From positions 1,054,001 to 1,118,000 of the forward strand of contig NC_089457.1 of assembly GCF_026210795.1 (NCBI RefSeq): 64,000 nt of DNA, in the 5' to 3' direction. The stretch's first letter is position 1, and each line of letters opens with the position of its first letter. Shown one piece after another: positions 56,180-64,000 of the stretch. The translations under genes were made by a program, and so were the position numbers. The notes beneath the pieces were generated by a model. That model ran no database searches and was not told where the DNA came from. It was given only the letters and a program-made list of their open reading frames with translations. Source of the DNA: Rhizophagus irregularis (lineage: Eukaryota > Glomeromycota > Glomeromycetes > Glomerales > Glomeraceae).

Positions 56180-57850
56180 CCAAATGTTTACATAATTTCC
56201 CTCTTCATTATCATAATATCCACTTTCTGAATTATTTTCACTTTCCTCACCACTTTCCTCACCACTTTCTTCACCGCTTTTTCACCACTTTCTTTACCAC
56301 TTTCTTCACCACTTTCCTCACCACTTTCTTCACCGCTTTTTTCACCACTTTCTTTACCACTTTCTTCACCACTTTCTTCACTACTTTCTCCACCACTTTC
56401 TCCACCACTTTCTTCATCACTTTCATCATTTTCTCCCTTCTTCGTCAATATTGATACTTGTGCACCTTTTTTACCTGATACTCTCTCAAAATCAAAAATA
56501 TATTTGTCTTCGAACCATCTACCTCCGTGGAGATTCCACAGCACTTGAAGGACTGTCGTATCATTATAGGATCAATATTATCCCACGCTTCTTTAACCTA
56601 GGATGCTACTAATGAGTATGATGGACGTTTAATCTTGCCTGAAGGTGTGTATTCTTTTATAGCCTCGTCCATCCATTTGTTATAAACATGACGAACCTAT
56701 AAAAATAAAATAAAAATTTATTAATAAAAATTCGCAGAAAATAAAAAATTTATTTAATTTTAAATTCGCGATAATATTTATTTTAAATTCATAATATCTA
56801 ACAACCTTTGCTTTAAATGCTTTATTCAACATTTACATCTAATGGTTGTAAACGTGAGGTTAAAACCACCCGAATTACAGCCATATCTGTATTTTTCTCT
56901 TTAAAACGACGTTTTACAGGATCTGTCCTATGAGCAGTAAATGAATCAAGAACGAGAAGTGAACGTGGATTTGAACACTAAATTAGCCCTTCGTCGCCAC
57001 ACATTTTCCACCCACCAAATCATTTCTTTCTCATCCATCCAGCCAGTTGGATTTGCATGAACATATATACCATCTGAAACTGTTCTCGTGGTACTTTAAC
57101 TAACTTAAAAATGATTAGTGGAGGAAGCTTAGCATCTGCAAGCAAGTGCAAGTTAATGTAAAATGTATGTTCAGCGGCCTGTTCAGAAGGATTGAGACTG
57201 TTCGTTTTCCACGTTCTTCAATGGTTGTTTGACTTGGCAAATTGAATGCCATAGGGGTTTCATCCATGTTGCCAATCAAATTTAAAGGATAGTTATCTTT
57301 CAGTTCGTAGATAAAGAAGGTATGATAAAAAATTTTGTTGTTGTTCGTTATATTCCTCAGGTAATCTTTGTGCAACTGTAGTGCGTCGGCGGTTTACCAA
57401 TGAATGACGGGATATAAATCCATCCACCCACTTATGTGAAAATTGACATTTATGAATATCAGGATACTGGGAACGGTATTCTTGTTTATGAGCCAAACTT
57501 CGAGCTTTTGCACCAATCATATATCTGGTTACAGTTTTTAATTGTCTTCTTAGGTCACGAACCCACTCCAAAAGTTCCTCTTCAAGTTGTGGATATTTTG
57601 GTCGTGCACCAATATTAAGTTTTTCAACATAACGCAAGCCGCACAAACATTCAAGTTTTTTAGCTTTTTTAATTTTTCCAATGAGCGAACCTATTTTGGA
57701 TTCAATCCCATAAACCCATTTGCAGTTGCCCGAATACTATATTCCATTTTCACGATAGAACACAACCATCAACTTTTCGCGAGCATTCCATTGTCGACGC
57801 TTTTTTTGTGTATTTATTGCTCGTCGTGCACCAAAATTTCCCTTTGGCAT
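56180..57850 (-). pseudogene. pogo/Tigger-like transposase, decayed
   Basis: The ATG at 57850 starts KGNFGARRAINTQKKRRQW, then a helix-turn-helix region disrupted near 57740. CENP-B-like ARPKYPQLEEELLEWV and CQFSHKWVDGFISRHSL follow. The DDE part shows LIGNMDETPMAFNLPSQTT, LVLDSFTAHRTDPVKRR and SRLQPLDVN in changing frames. A C-terminal exon (about 56700-56180) includes EAIKEYTPSGKIKRPSYS, then CCGIS, and an ESGEES-type repeat tail. At least five frameshifts or stops are evident. Three candidate catalytic acidic positions can still be seen. Confidence 0.75.
56225..56440 (-). repeat. Coding minisatellite (Glu-Ser-Gly) in the transposase tail
   Basis: About fifteen units of 12-15 bp (CCACTTTCCTCA on the plus strand) encode GEES/GKES repeats. 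The opposite strand reads as Phe/Thr repeats and is not a gene. Confidence 0.8.
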
Positions 57851-58496
57851 TTTTAGGATACTATATAAGAGAGTAAAAGTAAATGATATTTCAAAAATTT
57901 CGCGTTTTTTTTCAAGGTTCGAAGTAGGTAAATAGGGGGTAATAGGATCTGCTTTATCAAGGAGGGTATCATGAACATCACGGATGATAACTCAAAAAAA
58001 GAAGTATTGACATCTACTCTGGAAAATTTTCTCGTTTCTTATAGCCAATTTCTAAATTTTTGATTTTCGACGAAATGCCATATTTGTTTCAAAAAAATTT
58101 TATTTTTATATTTTTTAGAAATAAATATATGTTCGAACAACGAAATAGATGAAATAAATTTTATTAATCGTTTGATTTGATTGATTTATTTATATTACAA
58201 AATTTGTGATCACAATACGCAGTATAATGTAAGCGGCCTGTTATATAATACTTATATAATATCCCCCTTATATAATATCCCCCCACTGAAATAGTACCAC
58301 GCTTCTCACAAAGTACCCGTAGGTACTTAATCGATTTAAAAAACCGAGTTCTTGATTAAGACCCGGGGTACTTTATGCAGTGGCCAACGGTAAATGTAAT
58401 ACAATTATTATACAGTATTATATATTGTATACATTAATGAAATTAAGAGATATTAATAAAATCATTAAGATTCATTTGTCTCACATGAATAAAATG

Positions 58497-59206
58497 TTAT
58501 TTTAATGCCTCCTTCTTAAGTTTTTTAATGCATCTTATTTCTTCTTTTTTCATATTGAATTTATCCTCTTGTTGCTCTAAATACAAAATCATCTTATTAT
58601 AATATTCAATGGCCTCGCTATGATGAGTAATGGATGGTAAACTCTATCAGCAACTTTTTTTACAAAACCTTTAAGGTCTCTATAATCAATAAAACAGGCA
58701 TAAGGATACACGATATATCAATTGCATTTATTAAGATTAGATGAACTGGCTAAAGCAAAAGTGTCTATATTATAAAATAAGTTTATAATATTGATGCAGA
58801 CAATTAAAATTCTGAATAATAAATCTTCACAAAAAATTTTATATTCATTTAAGGAAGGGAGTTCAGAATTCATAGAATCAGAATATTACCTTATGTCAAT
58901 AATATCTAAAACTAGGCGAAGAAACAGATTCTCATCGTAAGTATCAGAAAACCCATAAACTTCAGATGGATGATCAACTACAATAAAACCTTTCTCTGCT
59001 ACCTGAATAATATATTTTGAATTAATCTCTTTAGAATAATAGGTGCCTAGAAGAGAGATATCATTTTTATTATTAGACAAATATTGGAAATATATATGAT
59101 CATCATAGCTAGGCTCATAGTCAAAATTCGCTAAACCAGAAAAAAGTCTGGTTGCTTCATTTATTATTTTAGGGCAAGGCCTAGGATTTTTTTGCACAAG
59201 AAGCAT
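58497..59206 (-). CDS. Hypothetical gene, probably multi-exon
   Basis: The ATG at 59206 opens a frame with PCPKIINEATRLFSGLANFD, YFQYLSNNKNDISLLGTYYS and YIIQVAEKGFIVVDHP, ending in LRLVLDIIDI where a GTAATA donor-like site follows (58886). Downstream pieces on the same strand are RDLKGFVKKVADRVYHP (about 58680) and a Lys/Glu-rich coil (EYYNKMILYLEQQEDKFNMK) that stops at 58497. These may be later exons, but a frame change between them is unexplained. No family was recognised. Confidence 0.35.
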
Positions 59207-59394
59207 GGTATATATGCAAGAAAGCAGTATAAAATAACAAAAAAACTTGGAAAGTTTAAAATAAAAAATATAATATGTATGACTCAAAATAACATAAAAA
59301 AATATAAACCAATATATCTAAATCATTAGGTAAGAAATTAGAAAGACAGAAAGGTTTAGAAAAACATGAGAAAAAGAGCATGAAAAAAGTATAA

Positions 59395-59720
59395 CCAGAT
59401 CTGATTTATCCTCAGCAATCAAAAGGGTTATAGAAGGCAGGATTGCATATCTGGATTACCAATTCAACACTTTGTGTCTCATTCTTGACAATCAAAAGGG
59501 TTATGAAAGGCAGGATTGCATATCTGTATCACTAATTCAGCACATTATGCTTCATCCTTAGCAATCAAAATGATCATGGACAGGATTGCAAGAATGGTAT
59601 AATATTAGCACATTACTACAGTAATCAAAAAGTAAGTGAATGGAATGTAGTACATTTTTAATAAATAAATGAATTGCAAATTTGGCACTTTATGCCTTAT
59701 CTGGCAATCAAATGGACATC
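59395..59720 (+). repeat. Minisatellite, ~85-bp units, 3-4 copies
   Basis: Units contain AGCAATCAAAAGGGTTAT, GGCAGGATTGCATATCTG and AATTCAGCACATTATGC. The first two copies are well conserved and the next two degenerate. Confidence 0.75.
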
Positions 59721-60361
59721 TCCAAATCTCTAACCAACCACCATTTTGAATGTAATAAGAAGGTAATAGAAAAGAATCTGCAACCTAAGATACAGTAAGG
59801 TACAGAAAATTAGTGATCATTCTGGCCATTTCATAAATTTGACCAATACTATTTTATAATTTCAGTCAGATTTTTGGATACAATAATTCAGTATCTAAAC
59901 CAGTATAAAACTGATTCAAAACTGGTAAATTAATAGAATTATTATACTGGCTCCCTGCCAGTTCTATAACAGTTCCAAGATACTATTAGGTAAGGTTGCT
60001 TGCCAAAACCTGTTTGGCCTAATGCCAAAAGGTGAAACCTCTTATATAGTACCGAAACACCAAAATGCCAAAACCTGTCAAAATTGCGAAACTGCCAAAA
60101 TATGCTTAAACCTCTATAATAGTACTTATAACTAAATAACATTATTATAGTATAACTGGATAACATAAGAGTATTATCCAGTAGATATAATATGAATCCT
60201 ATTTTATTAAATATGAACAGCATAAACTTGAGATAGCTGCATAGTCTTATTATTTTACAATACTATATTTGCTCACATTTCATTGTGATATTTTTTACAG
60301 AACTAATTCATGTCAACTATTACCTAATTTAAATTGATTCATAATCATAGAAAAAGTTAAC

Positions 60362-60832
60362 ATGTCCAAATCTGATAAAATATTAACCCTGAATATCTGA
60401 ATTGGCATACCAAATTAACTGGGTTATCAAGTATTTTGACAGATAGGATTTATTCCAGCTTATACAAAAAATATAAAAAAGATACTGGGCATGAGCCATG
60501 GCAATTATCAGAAGTACATGCATCAGAAATTATAAATTTGATGCCAGAAAACAAAGTATTTGATTTATTTTTTTTTGAATAATGTGAAGAAAAAGGACCT
60601 ATCACTTTCAAAGCCAGATCCAATCCAGACATACTTGAAATTCTGAAATAGTTTTAGAGGAATTGATAATTATAATTTTGCATTTGCTCAACCATGGAAC
60701 TCACCATGACCTATTTGCAATGAAAAACATGGGAATTGTGAATTACATGGTGAATGGTATAGAAATGGAACAGAATATTGTCTTGCCTGCAATAGTTCAA
60801 GTAATAAACTCAAGTTCGCAATTGTAATATAG
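60362..60832 (+). pseudogene. Decayed paralogue of the gene at 6837-7355
   Basis: The sequence follows the 6837-7355 gene along its length: MSKSDKILT, LSSILTDRIYSSLYKKYKK, HEPWQLSEVHAS, RGIDNYNFAFAQPWNSP, then ELHGEWYRNGTEYCLACN and KLKFAIVI before the stop at 60832. A one-base loss near 60391, stops near 60590, 60647 and 60710, and a shortened middle show it is dead. The Cys corresponding to PIC and the terminal YCLAC are kept. Confidence 0.8.
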
Positions 60833-60999
60833 AAATTTTGTAATGTACAGTGAGTTGTATTTATTATTTTTTTTTATCACTAATAAAGTACCATTCCCGC
60901 TTATCACCTGATTCAAAGTTAGTCAGTTGCGTAACTGATCAACTGATAGGTCAGATCAATCTGTGATTTCATATATATCCCAAATTTCATACAAATAAA

Positions 61000-61297
61000 T
61001 GTCTACAGTTGCGATTTCTTCCAAACACCGAAGGAAACAGCGTTAGAGTTATCATAGGAGTGCCTGTTCTCTCCGGTGAGTCATAACAAATATAATTAGT
61101 GTGATATAGTCATAATTTTTTCGTCTCCTCGCCAATAATACCGAATACTTACTTATTCTTGTGACTGCTGCAATTATATAGCCATTAATACGAGAAATTG
61201 TTAAAGATGTAGCTCCAAATTGTGTTGGAGTTGATCCATGTGTTCTTTATGCACTGATTGCAAATGACTGGACGAAATATAATGAAATTGATAATCA
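61000..61297 (+). other. Possible two-exon gene remnant
   Basis: A first segment reading NTEGNSVRVIIGVPVLS ends at a GTGAGT donor (61076). A second, after a TATATAG acceptor, reads REIVKDVAPNCVGVDPCVLY through LIANDWTKYNEIDNQ and ends at GTAAAT (61299). The splice context is convincing, but a start, a stop and a family are not. Confidence 0.3.
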
Positions 61298-61685
61298 GGT
61301 AAATATATAGTCATCGGTTGTTTAGATTTTATTGTTCTTTATTAATTTGTCTTCTTTATTACTTCAAATGTGAATTAGTAAAGAATTTTTCGCTTGGAAT
61401 GCAAAGCAAAAGCAAATTATAATTGATGTTGGTATTACATTTACATATTTAATAACGAAAAAATGAAGATATGATTACCATAGATCAAATATTCATTGTT
61501 ATTTATTTAATATTCTCAATTACGTTTAAAATATACTATTGGCACAGAAAATATAACGTCGATACATTAATATTAAAATTTTAGAAATTTATTAAATTAT
61601 ATTAAAACTAGTTATTTTCACTTGCGTCATCAATAAGAGTAGAGGGGCGATTTAAATAAAGTTCAAGAATAGTGACATATCTAAC

Positions 61686-62288
61686 TTATTCGCGAGTTAA
61701 TTTTTTTATAATTTCTGCGTGCTGAGGAAATTGCTTTGATAGAGATTCAAGTTTAGCCATTTCAAAATCAGCATTTTCAAATCCCGGAGCCACAGTACAT
61801 CCAACCAATGAAAAGTTATCATTGCTTTGATCGCTAAGTTCTGCACCGTACCAGGATCCTTTTTCAATGACAACAGCAAAAATTTCTCCATTAACTAAAT
61901 CGTTTCCTAGGTTGTGAACAACAAGTTCTCCATCCGGTCTAATTTCATAAATTTTAACACCGGTATTACCAGTATAATAATGCCAGCCTTCATCTGACCT
62001 CAATCTATGAAAGGAAGAGAATTCTTTTCCTTTGAGCAAGTAATATATTGCAGTTGAAAAACTTCTATCACCATCAAAATTATCTGGTAAGCCGACTTTT
62101 TTAATTACTGATTTGTCTCGATAAAATTCTACGAAATACCCTCCTTCAGGATTTGGAGTCAAGTGAAGCTTTTCGATTAATTGTTGTGAAGAAATAGTTT
62201 GCGCCCGTTTATGAATATGGAATGGTATAGCATGAACCATCGAAAGCATAACCGATAAAATGACTACTAAAATCCAATTTCGTTTCAT
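61686..62288 (-). CDS. Secreted Cupin_5 (DUF985) family protein
   Basis: An intact intronless frame of 200 residues from an ATG at 62288. Residues 1-20 (KRNWILVVILSVMLSMVHA after Met) form a clear signal peptide. The Cupin_5/DUF985 domain follows: QLIEKLHLTPNPEGGYFVEF, STAIYYLLKGKEFSSFHRLR, DEGWHYYTGNTGVKIYEIRP, VVIEKGSWYGAELSD, and GCTVAPGFENADFEMAK. This RmlC-like beta-barrel family usually occurs as single-domain proteins of 150-200 residues and binds a ligand in the barrel; the reaction is unknown. Secretion is less usual for the family. A cell-surface or symbiosis role is speculation. Confidence 0.88.
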   Translation of the reverse strand: MKRNWILVVILSVMLSMVHAIPFHIHKRAQTISSQQLIEKLHLTPNPEGGYFVEFYRDKSVIKKVGLPDNFDGDRSFSTAIYYLLKGKEFSSFHRLRSDEGWHYYTGNTGVKIYEIRPDGELVVHNLGNDLVNGEIFAVVIEKGSWYGAELSDQSNDNFSLVGCTVAPGFENADFEMAKLESLSKQFPQHAEIIKKLTRE

Positions 62289-63036
62289 GATTAATTAATT
62301 ATAACAGGTATAACAGCTTTTTTTATATAGAAATTGAAATTTAGTGTTTCAATTAAAACGAAATTATATCGGTTAAATAGAAAGTGGTCTGACTTTTAAG
62401 GTGACCGGGTTTCGATCTTTCGATTCGTTGTTCTTTAGTCATCATATTCTTTTTTTATCTACTCTAAATAAGGGCTAAAATGCATAATATAGTTTTATTA
62501 TTAGTTTGACGCCGTGAACGATTTATGCGGTAAACCTAACCCATTTATATCTTTTATAACTGCGGTTGTTCTAATGCATTCTGCGGTCGGCTGTGCTACG
62601 TATTACATTTACCGTATTTTTGCGGGCCCCCTATGCACAGTAACCTACAAATAAGAACTCCCATTTTCTACCTATTTTATTATTTAAAATAATTTAATAA
62701 ATACCTATATAGGTATTACGCATGATAAATACCCAATTATTATATAAGTTTTATACATATCTACTAATAATAAAAACTCACGCAATGGTGGTATAAGGTC
62801 AAAATCTCTGAAATCTGTATCATGTATTTGCAATAAGCAATATGATTGGTAAAATTTGCTGAGTGCATACGTGTAAAGCATGATAGTGCCACAGTATCTT
62901 TACCCAGAATTACCCCAGCGTACCCTTCAATAATGTCACGACTCACGAAACAGCCGGCATTAAGAAATTAAGAAATTAATGTGTGACGAACTGACAATTA
63001 AGTTTTTACCTACTCAAAAAAAACTGTCCCTCTGAT
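62289..63036. other. Upstream region of the cupin gene, otherwise empty
   Basis: No supported gene. A GC-richer patch lies at 62500-62640, followed by AT-rich sequence. Confidence 0.4.
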
Positions 63037-63088
63037 GCAAATGTATCGTTCTTATACGATCAGGTGCTATGTTCTTATACGACGTATA
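63037..63088. mobile_element. Terminal fragment of the 5713-6754 MULE-like family
   Basis: It starts GCAAATGTATCGTTCTTATA and continues through CGATCAGGTGCTATG. It is the inverse of 6703-6754 with almost no differences. The matching other end and target duplication were not found, so the element is either truncated or extends beyond the window. Confidence 0.6.
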
Positions 63089-64000
63089 GATGATGATCGT
63101 ACTTTCTCCCCCGTTGGGCTCTGCCCATTTTTTCCCATGAAGTTATGGATGAAAAATATGAGGATTTTTTGCCTTGAGTGATAGTAAAAGGACTTTTCGA
63201 CGTTATATGAAGTTATTACCGAGATCTTTAGTTTCGCCCGAACTCCTTACGGCTTATATTGAGTTAGGACCGTTATCATGAGTCTTGGAGTTACCAATAA
63301 TACTGTAAGATGGCAGTTCCATACGAACGTTCCCCTGGGCTTTCTGAAAGGTTGAAAAGTAGTGCGTCTTGGTTCCTACGCCTTTAAAGTCTAACTGGCC
63401 AAGTGGTTCGCAGGCCGGACCGGTATTTCTTGGAAGGAGCTCCCTGACCAACGTATTTCTTGCTAGTTGATGTTGTTAACTGGGGAGTTAGTCTTCTAAA
63501 ATAAGGAGACAGAGTTGAGGTGTATGTTTGGTGAATTTTACTCAGGTTTTTCTCATTGCACTTCGAGTTTTCCTGAGGTTTATGTCTTTATTTTTTGCTT
63601 TTTGTTTTTCTTGGTCGCTTTTTTCGGTGTAACCTTATTTTCTTTGGGGGGTGGGGGGATACTGGAAAATTTGATCGTCATGGTGGCTTGGTGTTACAAT
63701 TTTCAAAATCGATCATCATTGGGGTGGATAGGGGGTGACAGGTTTGGTACCGCAGTTTTTGTAGTATGCCGATCAAGGTGGTCACATGATGGACTATCAT
63801 TGGATTGACTTATCTAGGTAGATCTTAGGTCGATGGATTGTTCGCAATGAGGTGGGTGTCCTCCATTTGGGATCGTTCGAAATGAGGTGGGTGTCCCTTT
63901 GGGGATTGCACGACACTAAAAAGTTCCCCATCAGCTGGACTGCACGACACTAAAAAGTTCCCGGAGGTCTTTGTGAAATAGGTTTGTTATCCATAGTATG
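63089..64000. other. GC-richer, repeat-like block of unknown class
   Basis: Composition differs sharply from the rest of the window. There is no long frame on either strand. At 63838-63964 two word pairs are tandemly duplicated: TCG(C/A)AATGAGGTGGGTGTCC twice, then TGCACGACACTAAAAAGTTC twice. It probably belongs to a repeat that continues past the window end. The class is not identified. Confidence 0.45.

Larger units (their letters stand above)
55717..58390 (-). mobile_element. pogo-type DNA transposon, 2.7 kb, second family
   Basis: The ends CCGTTGGCCACTGCATAAAG and its perfect inverse are flanked by TA (55715-55716 and 58391-58392). Subterminal repeats of a GTACCCGGGTACTTT type (GGTACT, CCCGGGT) lie inside both ends (55735-55880 and 58270-58370). 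It encodes a broken pogo-like transposase on the minus strand and is unrelated in end sequence to the element at 52981-54734. Confidence 0.9.

Noticed and set aside
56149-56454. A Thr/Phe repeat frame on the plus strand
   Set aside because: It is antisense to the Glu-Ser-Gly minisatellite in the pogo transposase tail.
62764-62946. A 60-codon minus-strand frame near the cupin gene
   Set aside because: It is short, with no splice partners, family or codon signal.

Overview
The window looks like an AT-rich, transposon-packed segment of an arbuscular mycorrhizal fungus (Glomeromycotina, Rhizophagus-like). The reasons are a Sel1-repeat array fused to a TKL-like kinase, short GT-AG introns of 70-85 bp, copies of small lineage-typical zinc-motif families, and very dense DNA transposons. 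I had no database access, so the taxon is an inference.

Host genes that look intact are few. They are a Sel1-repeat/protein kinase (43294-47101, minus), an E2F-associated phosphoprotein (EAPP) homologue (49169-50022, minus, four exons), the structure-specific endonuclease MUS81 (50157-52192, plus, four exons) sharing a 134-bp divergent promoter with EAPP, and a secreted Cupin_5/DUF985 protein (61686-62288, minus). Several lineage-type hypothetical genes or remnants lie at 3.5-5.5, 6.8-7.4, 15.1-17.5, 48.1-48.7, 58.5-59.2 and 60.4-60.8 kb.

Most of the rest is layered mobile DNA, and the layers can be ordered from target-site duplications. Two CACTA (EnSpm/Tnp2) transposons are present: 7519-15154, and 25722-35997 with clean CACTGG/CCAGTG ends and a 3-bp duplication. 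Both have the same plan, a Tnp2 transposase and a divergently transcribed accessory gene carrying an internal coding tandem repeat and a shared C-terminal domain. The second CACTA sits inside ORF1 of an 8-kb non-LTR retrotransposon (APE endonuclease, reverse transcriptase, RNase H), which spans 17945-36748 with its insertions. That LINE split a 961-bp TA-target MITE into 17649-17944 and 36765-37429 with a 16-bp duplication. The same MITE recurs whole inside each CACTA element (9727-10687 and 30525-31484). A 730-bp hAT-like MITE with an 8-bp duplication also sits in LINE ORF1.

Other elements are three MULE-like MITEs with 9-bp duplications (700-1540, 1270-1413 nested, 5713-6754), a TA-target element (2011-2902), two decayed pogo-type transposons (52981-54734 and 55717-58390), a hAT-type BED zinc-finger gene cut by the window start, and CACTA-derived short elements near 39-41 kb.

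The least explained structures are a roughly 150-bp palindrome-centred module recurring inside unrelated MITE families, a 13-copy hairpin minisatellite between the two CACTA genes, tandem arrays of micro-exon-like units bounded by AG/GT near 38 and 41.8 kb, and the conserved CACTA accessory protein.
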